Positions 17,331 through 26,192 are shown, counted from the first letter of the stretch. The stretch: 64,000 nucleotides of DNA from Phycisphaeraceae bacterium (GCA_028284155.1 JANQSF010000098.1:124001-188000), one strand, 5' to 3'. Numbers and translations: made by a program. The notes: generated from the sequence alone by a model not told the origin.

Positions 17331-18284
17331 CTATTCCGCCAACTCCTGCCGCCACGTGCCGGTGACAGGTCGCATGGTGGTTTTAGGCGGTCCGGTGCCT
17401 TCGACGAGCATGGCGTTGTCGATGTTGAAGTCGGTCAGCGTGCTGAGCGTCCCGACCCGCCAGACGGCGCTGTTGAGCGTGCCCGTCCAGGTCGGCGTGA
17501 TCGTACCGGACAGTTTGACCCAGCCCGTCGCCACCCAGGTGGCCTGGTAATACGCCAAGACAATCCCGTTGCTGGTGTCGAGTTCGAGCACGACGTACAT
17601 GGTGTTGTTGAGAATACCGGGGTTGATGTAGACCTCGCTGTAATAGGTCTGGCCGTTGACGATCACGTCGGAGACGTCCTGTCTCGGCCCGGCGTGGTTG
17701 TTCGACCGGTTGCTCGTCTTGAGGCTGTAACTCCCGTCGATCTGAGTGGACGAGTCCTGTTCGATGTCGCAGTTGCCCGTTGCGCCGGCTCCAGTCCAGT
17801 CGACCAAACCGTTTTCGACACCGACGTTGCGCAGCAGGTTCGGCGGTTCATCGGCGCGCAAGACAACGCTGTAAAGTCGTTTGGTGAAGCCCAGTTCGGC
17901 CTCGACGTAGAGGCGTGCGTCGTCGCTTGGGTCGTCGGCCAGGTCGGCGTCCGATTCGTCGATCAGCTTGAAGCGATAGGACGTGTCGCCGAACGTCTGT
18001 GTCGAGGTCCACGTGTCGTTGGTGTAGGTCGTTCGCCAGTTGCTGTCGTCATGCAACCGCGCCAGGGCGAGGTGGACGATCGACTCCGCCTGCCAGCGGG
18101 CTTCCACGGTCTGTAAGCGTGCGGCCGTGGCTCGCGTCTCGACGCGCGTCACGACCAGCGCCGACAGGCCGATTACCGTTACGGCGCTGGCGGTCAGCAG
18201 CACGAGGACATAGACCGCGCCGCGCGTTCGGCCGAACGACCCACTCATGTGTTGCGTTGTCCGAGTCGCGTACGACACACTCAT
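17331..18284 (-). CDS. GspK/PilX-type minor pseudopilin with CBM-like C-terminal domain
   Basis: 317 residues. A single N-terminal membrane helix (about residues 22-42, GAVYVLVLLTASAVTVIGLS) is followed by a region typical of GspK/PilX pseudopilin starts, without a canonical G|FTLIE site. The C-terminal half (about 150-300) reads like a carbohydrate-binding module of the CBM4/9 type: NLLRNVGVENGLVDW at its start, an internal SYSLKTSNRSN strand, WVKLSGTITPTW, and a closing DFNIDNAMLVEG. That combination of pseudopilin stem plus jelly-roll domain is unusual. The start at 18284 overlaps the previous stop codon as ATGA, suggesting translational coupling. Predicted to be assembled at the tip of a pseudopilus or pilus. 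Confidence 0.7.
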   Translation of the reverse strand: MSVSYATRTTQHMSGSFGRTRGAVYVLVLLTASAVTVIGLSALVVTRVETRATAARLQTVEARWQAESIVHLALARLHDDSNWRTTYTNDTWTSTQTFGDTSYRFKLIDESDADLADDPSDDARLYVEAELGFTKRLYSVVLRADEPPNLLRNVGVENGLVDWTGAGATGNCDIEQDSSTQIDGSYSLKTSNRSNNHAGPRQDVSDVIVNGQTYYSEVYINPGILNNTMYVVLELDTSNGIVLAYYQATWVATGWVKLSGTITPTWTGTLNSAVWRVGTLSTLTDFNIDNAMLVEGTGPPKTTMRPVTGTWRQELAE

Positions 18285-18799
18285 TCCTCCATTGGGTTCG
18301 ACCCGACATCGCCGCGCAGGACGTGTACGACCGCGGCCTCCGCGCCATCGACGGTCACCGTCACCTCGATGCGCTTCAGTCCCGTCTCGCTGCCGACGCT
18401 CCCGCTGGGTGAGCTTGGGTTGCACCACGTGACGACGACCCTTCTGGCGAATCGACCCGCACCCGACAAGGCCGTGCCGTCCTTTGACTCAGCCGGGTCG
18501 GCGGTCCAGTTGTGGTAGTCGTCGATGTCGTCGAAGTCGGCGCGGTCGGTCGTCCCCTCGCCGGATTCAACACCGATGGCGCCGCCGGGCGACTCGGGGT
18601 CGGTGTACGGCAACTCGGCGATCTCGGCCAACAGGTCTTGGGCGAGCAGCATGGCGTGGCTTCGGTCGCGGTTCGACAGCCGCGAGCGGGCCGTCGCGCC
18701 GATCGTGTTCAACGCCGCGACCATCACCAGCGCGAGCACTGCTGTGGCGACGACCGTTTCGACGAGTGTCAGGGCGTGTTGAGTTTGAGTGGATCGCAT
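18281..18799 (-). CDS. GspI-like minor pseudopilin
   Basis: 172 residues. A short basic leader is followed by the prepilin peptidase site HA|LTLVETVVATAV, with Glu at +5 and a hydrophobic helix, the hallmark of type IV pilins and pseudopilins. The rest is a small beta-rich domain ending VTVTVDGAEAAVVHVLRGD. An ATG at 18799 gives a 9-residue leader; a longer frame to 18898 is open but would overlap the upstream gene. It overlaps the next gene by four bases. The position between the J-like and K-like genes matches the usual H-I-J-K set of type II secretion, with I and J exchanged. Confidence 0.75.
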   Translation of the reverse strand: MRSTQTQHALTLVETVVATAVLALVMVAALNTIGATARSRLSNRDRSHAMLLAQDLLAEIAELPYTDPESPGGAIGVESGEGTTDRADFDDIDDYHNWTADPAESKDGTALSGAGRFARRVVVTWCNPSSPSGSVGSETGLKRIEVTVTVDGAEAAVVHVLRGDVGSNPMEE

Positions 18800-18833
18800 G
18801 GGTGTAAATGGGCTTTGGCTGAAACGGGTCCAG

Positions 18834-20486
18834 TCAGGGTTGGACCGTGAAGTTGCCACCGTTTCGGAGGCGCACATAATCAAACTCACCGGCGTCACCC
18901 GTTTCCCTCAAACGCAATTTGGGATTGGTGGTCGTCGAGTATCGGACATACGAAAACGTGCCTCGGTGCTCCCCGTCAACGACAAGAGACGCGGTGTCGC
19001 TGTTGGCATCGACCACCAGACGCACGTCAATGAAGGTCGAGGGAAGACCGGCAATGATCGTTAAGTCTTCGGTCGTGCTCTGGCTTGTGTTTTGGCACAG
19101 TGTCAGTGTCTGTGTGTTGTCCGATTCGAGATTCAGATTAATCTTGAAGGTTGCGCGGATATCGCCGGCCACATCCGCAGCGACGGTGACGCGAGCGACA
19201 TCGCTATTGGCGACCGTATCGCGGAAGCGCGCTTCCAGGGTCGTGACCGCACTGAAGCTCTGGCTGGCCGAGGTTCGTAGCGTGACCGAGCCGGCATGCC
19301 AGACGCCGTCGCTCAGTTCATTGGTGTTGAAGGGCCCACCCCCTTGGTATTCAAAGTCGCCCTCGCCGTCGCCCAGTAGATCGAGTTGCGTCGGGTCACC
19401 ATCGAAATCGGCTTCCCAGACGGCGTCCAGCACCTCAGGCCGATTCAGGGTGGCGCTTCGCGCGGCGAAGGACGACTGGGCGGGATCATTCATCGTGACA
19501 TTGATGGAGACGTCGGTCACGCGCGTCCGTTGCACGTCGAATGCGGGGGAGCGTGTGGTGACCTTGCCGTAGATGTAATGCTGCAAGCCGTAGTTGGGAT
19601 AAAGGGTCCATCCGCCGCCACTGTCGGTTGTATGAAGTAAATCGAATCCGCCGCCGGCGTCGTACTGCAGCGAGACAGGGAAATCGGCCGAGGCAAGCGC
19701 GACGACCATGCAGAGGCCTTCGCCGGGGCTTCGGTGTTGAACCTCGTCGAACGTGACCTCATGCCACGCGAATGAGCTGGGCAGGTCCCATTCATTGACC
19801 AGAACCTGCTGAATGATGGTCGATGTTGGCTTTTTCGAGCCGTCCTCAGGTCGGAATTGAACGTGAAACGTGCCGATCGGATCTGCATTGACTCGGGCCA
19901 TGAGCAGCGCACGCGTGACCTGCCACGAAACGGCCTCGGCAGGCATCGCCGGAACGAAGTACTGCCCAAGCCAGCCACCGCTCGTAATGTCGAAAGTCGT
20001 CGGAGTCGCCGGGTTGTCGTGACTGCTGAGCACAACCTCGGGGCCTTCGACGTCTGCCGTGTCGTACGACTCGGTCGTCTGCTCGGTGTCGAAGCCGAGG
20101 TTGAGTAGTGCGACGTTGTCGATGTAAGTGATCGGTGTGGCGCCATTCATCTGCCGTGTGATCGGGTCGCCCGCCGTGCCGCCCCATGCGTAGTGCACCA
20201 CCTCGGGCAGGCCGTCGCCGGTTCGGTCGGCCAGGACGAGTGTGACGGCCGTGGGCGTCCGTTCGAGCAGGTAGCGCGCGGTGCGCAGCTCCTCAGCCAT
20301 CGTGTCGATGGCCAGCGCGGTCGACGCGCGCGGGTTGTTTGCGTTGACGGATTGCGGGATGGATTGGCGGGCCAGGAAGATGACCGACCCCATTGCGGTC
20401 AGGAGCACGGACACGATCGCCAGCGCGGTCATGACCTCGACCATCGTGTAGCCCGGCCGCGTGCTGTCGGGACGCGCCGGGCTCAC
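18834..20486 (-). CDS. GspJ-like pseudopilin with large beta-sandwich C-terminal region
   Basis: 550 residues, more than twice the length of usual GspJ. Prepilin site PG|YTMVEVMTALAIV at about residues 12-24. Residues about 25-150 fit a minor pseudopilin. Two beta-rich regions follow. One (about 165-310) has strands such as WHEVTFDEVQ and GWTLYPNYGLQHYIYG. The last (about 370-545) reads like a LamG or concanavalin-like sandwich, with FIDVRLVVDANSDTASLVVD, GTFSYVRY and DAGEFDYVRLRNGG. Both are predicted ligand-binding beta-sandwiches by pattern only. GTG start at 20486 overlaps the upstream TGA by four bases. Expected to sit at the tip of the pseudopilus. Confidence 0.68.
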   Translation of the reverse strand: MSPARPDSTRPGYTMVEVMTALAIVSVLLTAMGSVIFLARQSIPQSVNANNPRASTALAIDTMAEELRTARYLLERTPTAVTLVLADRTGDGLPEVVHYAWGGTAGDPITRQMNGATPITYIDNVALLNLGFDTEQTTESYDTADVEGPEVVLSSHDNPATPTTFDITSGGWLGQYFVPAMPAEAVSWQVTRALLMARVNADPIGTFHVQFRPEDGSKKPTSTIIQQVLVNEWDLPSSFAWHEVTFDEVQHRSPGEGLCMVVALASADFPVSLQYDAGGGFDLLHTTDSGGGWTLYPNYGLQHYIYGKVTTRSPAFDVQRTRVTDVSINVTMNDPAQSSFAARSATLNRPEVLDAVWEADFDGDPTQLDLLGDGEGDFEYQGGGPFNTNELSDGVWHAGSVTLRTSASQSFSAVTTLEARFRDTVANSDVARVTVAADVAGDIRATFKINLNLESDNTQTLTLCQNTSQSTTEDLTIIAGLPSTFIDVRLVVDANSDTASLVVDGEHRGTFSYVRYSTTTNPKLRLRETGDAGEFDYVRLRNGGNFTVQP

Positions 20487-21001
20487 TGGATCTCCGCCTT
20501 TCCGGTGTCGGCGTCGACCGTCACGACGCGCAGTTCGCCGTCTTTCCTCAGTGTGATGCTCCCGCCCTGATCGGGCAGGCCGAAGCCGTTGAAGTAGAGC
20601 GACGTGCCCGAGTCGTTGATGTCTTTACCAAACGCTTTGAATAGTTCGACGCGGTAAGGCGGTTCCGCCAACTGGACCCAGGTATCGACGTAACCGTTGT
20701 CCATGTCTTGGATGCCGTAGAGAAAGTAGCTGTGGCCTGAGAAGTCGAAGTAGACCTCGTGCTGCTTGCTGGTGGCGCGGGCGGCCTCCTGAGCAAGCAT
20801 GAGGTCGGCCGCGAGGCGATGCGCAGCCGAGTCGAGCTGATACCGCCGCGTGGCCGAGGCGTACCGCGGCACGGCCACGGCCGCGAGGATCGTGGCGATG
20901 AACAGCACGACGACCAGTTCGATGAGCGTGAATCCGGTTGCACGTCCCGTGTGCGCGGGGTGCCGGCGCGTCGGATTGCCGGTGTGCTTCGACACGTTCA
21001 T
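20483..21001 (-). CDS. GspH-like minor pseudopilin
   Basis: 172 residues. Leader MNVSKHTGNPTRRHPAHTGR ends in a prepilin peptidase site TG|FTLIELVVVLFIATILA, followed by the long N-terminal helix and a compact beta domain typical of GspH/FimT pseudopilins (SYFLYGIQDMDNGY, ITLRKDGELRVVTVD). The long basic leader of about 23 residues is within the range of pseudopilins. The ATG at 21001 is preceded by GGAGA at very short spacing. Part of the G-H-J-I-K series on the minus strand; its stop overlaps the start of the J-like gene. Confidence 0.8.
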   Translation of the reverse strand: MNVSKHTGNPTRRHPAHTGRATGFTLIELVVVLFIATILAAVAVPRYASATRRYQLDSAAHRLAADLMLAQEAARATSKQHEVYFDFSGHSYFLYGIQDMDNGYVDTWVQLAEPPYRVELFKAFGKDINDSGTSLYFNGFGLPDQGGSITLRKDGELRVVTVDADTGKAEIQ

Positions 21002-21175
21002 TCTCCACACGACTTCTTGTCGGGTGTGCTTCTCGGGCCGTATCACGCAAGCAGCCCCCGGCCGCGGCCGAGGGCTGTCTTGTTCGTTCGTTCGCGACGC
21101 TCAAGGTATCGGTACGGGGACTGGCACGGGCACGGGTAGGTCGTCCGCGTCCGGCGCTCGCCCTTCCAAGTACCT

Positions 21176-21673
21176 TCAATAGGCGTTGTACTGCACGCCC
21201 GCGTCGTCAACCTCGCCGTCGGCCAGGTTGGCCTTGACCTCGCCGGTGTTCTCGTTGTACCACCAGCCCGCGCCGCCGGCGATCTGTGGGGCCGCGCCAG
21301 AACCGTCGGCAAACGTGGCGTCGCCCTTGTTCGAGCCGACCGGCAGCGGGGGGATCGCCTTGATGTACGGGCCGAAGTAGTGCGTTGAATCTTTGCTGGC
21401 CTGCGCGGCGTCGGCGTCGAAGTTGCTGTAGCCGGTCAGGTGCGTGGCCAACGCGGTGAACGGCGGCACGGTGTTGTCATGCTCGGCCGAGTAAAGGTCG
21501 ACAGCGTTGCGCAGCAAAGTCAGGTCCTGCTTGAGCGCCGCTTCACGGGCGGCCGAGGCGCCGCGGCTCATGCGTGGGATTGCGATCGCCGCGATGACAC
21601 CGATGATCACGACCACGATCACAACCTCGATCAGGCTGAAACCGCGCCGCGCGTTGGGGAGTCGGTTTAACAT
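21176..21673 (-). CDS. gspG: GspG-like major pseudopilin
   Basis: 165 residues. Prepilin site RRG|FSLIEVVIVVVIIGVIAAIAIPRM at about residues 11-36, then a helix with AALKQDLTLLRNAVDLYSAEH and a small C-terminal beta region (GWWYNENTGEVKANL), as in the major type II secretion pseudopilin GspG. ATG at 21673 with GAGGAG about nine bases upstream, the best ribosome site of the five pseudopilin genes, consistent with the highest expression. It opens the pseudopilin group; a 208-base spacer with a hairpin separates it from pilP upstream. Confidence 0.85.
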   Translation of the reverse strand: MLNRLPNARRGFSLIEVVIVVVIIGVIAAIAIPRMSRGASAAREAALKQDLTLLRNAVDLYSAEHDNTVPPFTALATHLTGYSNFDADAAQASKDSTHYFGPYIKAIPPLPVGSNKGDATFADGSGAAPQIAGGAGWWYNENTGEVKANLADGEVDDAGVQYNAY

Positions 21674-21808
21674 GTCACAAGTCTCCTCGGGCTTTGGGGG
21701 TCGAATCTAATCAGTCGATACCGTTGACCGGAAAACAACGGCCTTAAAAGTCATCGGCCGCTCGGGTGGAAGACTTGATCGGGTTGTTCGGGCTTTTCCT
21801 ATGAGGTG

Positions 21809-21841
21809 GCCGATAACTTTGCGGTCTTTTCCGTTATCGGC
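21809..21841 (-). terminator. Hairpin between pilP and the pseudopilin genes
   Basis: A perfect 9-bp inverted repeat (GCCGATAAC at 21809-21817, its complement at 21833-21841, 15-base loop) lies about 40 bases after the pilP stop. No T-run follows on the minus strand, so this could be an attenuator or RNA-processing hairpin rather than a full terminator. Confidence 0.45.
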
Positions 21842-21881
21842 GTGCGATGCGTGGCGCGGGCGCGTTGTCGGGCCATCCCGA

Positions 21882-22457
21882 TCAGTCTTTGTTCAGGTCG
21901 ATTTGGACCTTTTGGCCGGACAGCTCGAAGACAACGGACCGCGCAGCGATCGAATGAAGGCGTGCCTTGCCTAACAAGTCGCCGACGCGCAACAGTTGAT
22001 TATCGACGATGGCCACAGGTTGGCCGTCCTGCGTGACGATCGCCTGGAGGCGTCGCGTGCGGGCGAACTGCTCGGCCGCGAGTCGCGCCGCTTCGGCGTC
22101 CGCCTGGCCGGGGCCGATGTGCTTCGGCCTGTCGCGCGGGGCCCATGCCTGCGACACGCTGAACGCGTCGAGCGCGTCGTCCGGGTTGATCGCGTGCGTG
22201 GCGGAGACGTAGGTCAGCCGCTGGCTTACCTGGCTGAGGTCCGGCCCTTCCGTCGCGGCGGGGCGCGCAGTGTCGGCCTTGCTGCCGCGGCGATCGCGGT
22301 TGCGCGGCGTGGGCTGAGTCTGTGCCGGTGGGGCGACCGCTTCCGTCGTGTCCGGGCCGCTACCGCCGAGCACAAATACCTGGTCGATAATGACGAGCAA
22401 GAGGCCGACGCCGACGACGCCCAGGTACATCTTGTGTTTGCGCGTCAGGTTCTTCAT
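21882..22457 (-). CDS. PilP/GspC-like assembly protein
   Basis: 191 residues. One N-terminal membrane helix (about 10-30), a Pro/Thr-rich linker, and a C-terminal small beta domain with the pattern VAIVDNQLLRVGDLLGKARL then VVFELSGQKVQIDL. That pattern is typical of the homology region of GspC and PilP, which link the inner-membrane platform to the outer-membrane secretin. The start at 22457 overlaps the PilO-like stop by four bases. No secretin gene (GspD/PilQ) is present in this window, so the partner must lie elsewhere. Assigned by position after pilM-N-O and by the domain pattern. Confidence 0.7.
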   Translation of the reverse strand: MKNLTRKHKMYLGVVGVGLLLVIIDQVFVLGGSGPDTTEAVAPPAQTQPTPRNRDRRGSKADTARPAATEGPDLSQVSQRLTYVSATHAINPDDALDAFSVSQAWAPRDRPKHIGPGQADAEAARLAAEQFARTRRLQAIVTQDGQPVAIVDNQLLRVGDLLGKARLHSIAARSVVFELSGQKVQIDLNKD

Positions 22458-23104
22458 CGCGCCGCCCCCAACGTGGTGACCCGCCCGCGCCCATTCCGCT
22501 CTTGACGTGTCGGTGCGTCTGTTTGTTCTTGCTTCGGCAGCGATGTCGGCGCGGCGTACCAGACCAGTTCACACTCGAACGTCGCCAGGCCGTCGCCACC
22601 CGGTTTAGGCGTGCGCGTCAGCGTCAGCGAGCCGACGCCCGTGTCGATCAATTCCGTCCGCAGCGCGTGCAGGAACTTGACGCAGGTCGGAAACGAGCCC
22701 GCGCCGCGCACCTGGATCGGCAAGCGAGCAAACCGCTTGCCCGGTTGAGCCACACCGGGCCGCATCGTCTCGATCTCGACCCCGTTATCCGTCGCCAGTC
22801 GGGTCAGACGAGCCAGCCGCTGATTGACCTGCGTGACGTCTTCCAGCCGCAGCGCCTGTCGGCTGAGCGCTGCCTCGGCGTCGTCGCGCTGCGCGGCGAG
22901 GTCGGCAACCTGTTGTTTTGTTCGTTCCTGCTGGGCTCGGCTTACGTTCAACTCGTCCAGCCGACCGCGGGTCTCGTCGCGAGCGTCGAGCGCGGGCTGA
23001 ATGCCCACGATCAGGACAATGATGGTCACCACGGCGCAGGCGCCCGCGCCGCATGCGTGGATTGGCCAGATGGGTCGGCCGGGCTGGGCGTCGGTCTTCG
23101 CCAT
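22454..23104 (-). CDS. PilO/GspM-like assembly protein
   Basis: 216 residues. N-terminal membrane helix (about 20-37), a coiled-coil (about 45-95, with repeated QQVADLAAQRDD-type heptads) and a C-terminal ferredoxin-like beta-alpha-beta region (FARLPIQVRGAGSFPTCVKFL). This is the layout of PilO/GspM, an inner-membrane alignment protein that pairs with PilN. Starts at 23104, sharing one base with the PilN stop. Assigned by architecture and position in a pilM-N-O-P order. Confidence 0.78.
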   Translation of the reverse strand: MAKTDAQPGRPIWPIHACGAGACAVVTIIVLIVGIQPALDARDETRGRLDELNVSRAQQERTKQQVADLAAQRDDAEAALSRQALRLEDVTQVNQRLARLTRLATDNGVEIETMRPGVAQPGKRFARLPIQVRGAGSFPTCVKFLHALRTELIDTGVGSLTLTRTPKPGGDGLATFECELVWYAAPTSLPKQEQTDAPTRQERNGRGRVTTLGAAR

Positions 23105-23715
23105 CAGCGCGCCTCCAGGTCAAGGGCACAATCGATTTGGAACGCGATGGCGTTGCCGTCCAGAAACGGCTCCCGCCGCGTGTCCACCAGCTTGACCTTC
23201 GTGAACAGGCCAAGCTCTTCGAGGCGTAACACGAACTGCGAGACGGCCGGCTGCGAACGCGCCAAGCCCGCCACACTCAGCGAGATCGTCGCGCCAGCGG
23301 CCGGGGCGTTCTTCTGCGGCGATGGCGACGCAACTTGTACGGTCTGTTCGACCGGCAGGAGATTGCATTCGCTTAGAACGACGTCGTCGCCGACCTGCTT
23401 CGCCAGCAGGCCGAGCAGCAGGCTCCAGTCCGGCAGGCCGGTCACTTCGCGGTTGGCATCGAGGTGCGCCTGCACCCGCCGCAGGTCGCGGCGGTGTTCG
23501 GCCAACTCTTGTTTTGTCGTTTTCAGTTCCAGGTCGGCGTCCGCCAGGTCGCTTTCGATGGCGGCGCGGTCGGCGTTGAGTGTTGAAGCCAGCCCGACCC
23601 AGACGACGCCTAACGCGAAGGCGTAACACGCGCACGCGAAGGACCATCGGTGGATGGCCGTCCGCCGCCGCCGCGCGACGCGCCGATGCATCGGGATGAG
23701 ATTGACCTGCATCAT
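23104..23715 (-). CDS. PilN/GspL-C-like assembly protein
   Basis: 203 residues. Begins MMQVNLIPMHRR, the NLIP motif by which PilN docks on PilM, then a basic patch, a membrane helix (about 24-44), a coiled-coil and a C-terminal alpha/beta domain (TISLSVAGLARSQPAVSQFV, then VKLVDTR). The frame is open far upstream, but the ATG at 23715 overlaps the pilM stop as ATGA and gives the conserved N-terminus. Part of the PilM-N-O inner-membrane complex. Confidence 0.82.
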   Translation of the reverse strand: MMQVNLIPMHRRVARRRRTAIHRWSFACACYAFALGVVWVGLASTLNADRAAIESDLADADLELKTTKQELAEHRRDLRRVQAHLDANREVTGLPDWSLLLGLLAKQVGDDVVLSECNLLPVEQTVQVASPSPQKNAPAAGATISLSVAGLARSQPAVSQFVLRLEELGLFTKVKLVDTRREPFLDGNAIAFQIDCALDLEAR

Positions 23716-24788
23716 GCCGCAGCCTGTCCGTGCAAGGCGAGCCCGACCGCCAACGCCAACGCCGGCCGATCCGCCATGGCGTTTGCTGAGCCGTCTGAGC
23801 CGGCCGTGTCGCGCGGCGCGACGACCTGCGCCGCGCTTTCCAGCGATTGACCAAACCAGTTCGACAGCCCGGCGATCGATGCGCCGCCGCCAATCAGCAG
23901 CAGGCGGTCCACGACCGCGTCGGGGTACTGTTGTTCCGCGTAGTTGAGCGACGCACGCAGTTCCTGCACCATCGGCTCGAAGTGGCTTGCGATGCGCTGC
24001 CGGCAACGCGACGCCAACTCTTCGTCATCCGACTCGGCATCGACGCCGACCTCGAACAGCATGTAGTCAGCCGCGCTGTGATCGACCTGTAGCTGCTGCT
24101 TCAGGCCGTCGTGCAACGCGCCGCAGCCGGAGTCGGTCAATTGCCGCTCGTAAATCAACACGTCGTTGAGCAGGATGGCCAACCGAGTGCCCGACCAGCC
24201 CAGGTCGAGTACGGCCGTGATGCCCCGGGCGTTGGTCGTCGCGCCCGCGCACGCCCGCGCGGCCGCGCAGGGTTGAATGTCCAGCGCCAACGGCTGCAGC
24301 CCCGCGTCTTCGACGCGGTCGAGCAGGTCGTCAGCCGACCGGGTCGGGCAGGCCGCGGCCATGACGTGCGTCGCGTCGCCGGCCCGCGCGGGCAACGGCA
24401 GGTCCCACATCGACATCTCGAACGTGTCGGGCGTCAGCCGGTGCGTCTGCGCCATCTCCATCCGCGCCAGTTGTTCGACCGGCGCACCCGAGTCGCGCTT
24501 GGGCAACGCGAAAATGCCCGTCATGACCTGCGCCGGGGGCGCATGCACGACGACATCGCGGCCGGTAAAGCCCTGCCTGTCCAGTGCGCGGTTCAAACGG
24601 GTGAGTGTCGCGTCGTCGATGGCGTCGTCTCTTGCGGTGGTGTTGGCGTCGCCCTCTTCATGTTGTCGGGGCAGTAGCGTGGCGGCGTACAGCGTCCAGC
24701 CGCGGCGCGCGCGACGCAACTGCACCGCCTTGATGGCGGCGCGGCCGAGGTCGAGGCCGATGGGCGTCAGTTGTCCGCTTCGCGTCAT
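23712..24788 (-). CDS. pilM: PilM-type actin-like ATPase
   Basis: 358 residues. Actin-fold protein: the first phosphate segment PIGLDLGRAAIKAVQL (9-24), the second AVLDLGWSGTRLAILL, and the adenosine segment RLLLIGGGASIAGLSNWF near 280. PilM is the cytoplasmic member of the type IV pilus alignment complex and binds the N-terminus of PilN. The ATG at 24788 lies 33 bases after the gspF stop. C-terminal overlap with pilN (ATGA). Confidence 0.88.
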   Translation of the reverse strand: MTRSGQLTPIGLDLGRAAIKAVQLRRARRGWTLYAATLLPRQHEEGDANTTARDDAIDDATLTRLNRALDRQGFTGRDVVVHAPPAQVMTGIFALPKRDSGAPVEQLARMEMAQTHRLTPDTFEMSMWDLPLPARAGDATHVMAAACPTRSADDLLDRVEDAGLQPLALDIQPCAAARACAGATTNARGITAVLDLGWSGTRLAILLNDVLIYERQLTDSGCGALHDGLKQQLQVDHSAADYMLFEVGVDAESDDEELASRCRQRIASHFEPMVQELRASLNYAEQQYPDAVVDRLLLIGGGASIAGLSNWFGQSLESAAQVVAPRDTAGSDGSANAMADRPALALAVGLALHGQAAA

Positions 24789-24821
24789 GCTCGATTCGCC
24801 GTGTTCTCTTCGCCGCCGCGG

Positions 24822-26045
24822 TCAACCGCCGGACATCGCCGACAGGTCGAACAGCGGTAGGAACATACTCACCGCCACAAAGCCGATCAGCAGCCCCATG
24901 CCGATCAGGATGACCGGTTCGAGGATGCTGGTGAGGCTTTTAACGATCACATCGTTTTCTTCGTCCATAAAGTCGGCGATCGTCAGTGTGAGTGCAGCCA
25001 ATTGCCCGGTTTCTTCGCCGTTGCGGATTGCTTCGTACACCGAGATGTTGACGAGCTTCGGGTTATCGAACGCGTCGCTGACCGGTTGGCCCTTCGTCAG
25101 CCGGTCTTCGGCGTCGTCGATCAAGGCCCGGTAATGCGCGTTCGGCGTGCTGGCGCGGATGTGGCCGAGCACTTCCTGCATGGGCAGATAACTGTCGAGC
25201 AGGATGCCGAATAACCGAGCGATCCGCGCGCTGGCGAAGTTGCGCAGGATCGGGCCAAGGATCGGCAGGTTCAGCATGACGGTGTTGCGCAGGTGTCGCC
25301 CGGACTCGCTGCTCTGCCAGACCGCCAGCCCGACACCCACCGCGACGCAAGCCGGCAGGATCGCCCACCAGAAGCCGCGCATTACGGCGCTGATCCACAT
25401 CAACGCCTCGGTCGACGGCGGCAACGGCACGTCGAGCATCGCGAACATGTCGGTGAAACGCGGCAGGACGAACGTGACCATCATGACCAGCACGCCGATC
25501 GCCACGCAGATGAGCAGGGCGGGGTAGATCAGCGCGCCCAACACGCTCGAACGCACATGTTGCTGCTTGCGCACCAGCGTGCCGAGCCGGTCGAGCACCT
25601 CGGGCAGTTTGCCTGCCGACTCACCCGCCGCAATCAGGCTGGTGAAGATCGCGTCAAAGTGGCGCGGCTGCTTGGCCAGCGCTTCTGAGAGCGGCGCGCC
25701 CTGTTCCACATCGTTGCGCAGCGTCTGGATTGCCGCCCGCCAGCGTACGTCGCGCGCCTGTCGCTCGACCGCCCGCAGCGCATCGACGACAGGTGTGCCC
25801 GTCGACAGCAGCACGTGCAACTGCCGCGTGAACGTCGCCAAGTTCTTCAGTCGACGCCCCGTCCCGCCAAGACCGACCCCACCGCCGCGCGCACGCCGCT
25901 GCCCGCCGTCTTCGTCGGCGTCGATCTTCGCGACAAACAGGCCGCGTCGGCGCAGCTCTTCCGACGCTTCAAGTGCGTTGGCCGAATCGATCGTGTCGGT
26001 GAACAGTCGGCCGGTCTTGTCGTAGGCGGTGTACGCGAGTCGCAT
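24822..26045 (-). CDS. gspF: GspF/PilC inner-membrane platform protein
   Basis: 407 residues. Two homologous T2SSF domains, each with a TRQLHVLLSTGTPVVDAL or RLFGILLDSYLPMQEVL type start and a GEETG/GESAG motif, separated by membrane segments (about 165-195 and 220-240) with a third at the C-terminus. This is the multi-spanning platform on which the GspE/PilB ATPase acts. The ATG at 26045 gives MRLAYTAYDKTGR, the usual N-terminus; a longer open frame to 26102 is less likely because it runs into a palindromic element. Confidence 0.88.
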   Translation of the reverse strand: MRLAYTAYDKTGRLFTDTIDSANALEASEELRRRGLFVAKIDADEDGGQRRARGGGVGLGGTGRRLKNLATFTRQLHVLLSTGTPVVDALRAVERQARDVRWRAAIQTLRNDVEQGAPLSEALAKQPRHFDAIFTSLIAAGESAGKLPEVLDRLGTLVRKQQHVRSSVLGALIYPALLICVAIGVLVMMVTFVLPRFTDMFAMLDVPLPPSTEALMWISAVMRGFWWAILPACVAVGVGLAVWQSSESGRHLRNTVMLNLPILGPILRNFASARIARLFGILLDSYLPMQEVLGHIRASTPNAHYRALIDDAEDRLTKGQPVSDAFDNPKLVNISVYEAIRNGEETGQLAALTLTIADFMDEENDVIVKSLTSILEPVILIGMGLLIGFVAVSMFLPLFDLSAMSGG

Positions 26046-26071
26046 GGCCAACCACTCTCGGTTCGATGATT

Positions 26072-26190
26072 CCCAAAGCCCACGCCTCTGGCGTGGGATC
26101 ATTCATCGGCCTACTTCTGGCATCGATCTGCTGCCAGTGTGTCGGGCGACGCCTCTGCGGCCGATCCCACCCAAAGGGGTGGGCTTTGGG
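26072..26190. repeat. Composite palindrome between gspE and gspF
   Basis: Outer 12-base arms (CCCAAAGCCCAC at 26072-26083 and its complement at 26179-26190) enclose two smaller hairpins, CCACGCC-TCT-GGCGTGG (about 26080-26097) and CCCACCCAAAGGGGTGGG (26166-26183). It ends three bases before the gspE stop codon and fills the whole gap to gspF, so it could tune expression within the operon. Confidence 0.75.
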
Positions 26191-26192
26191 CG

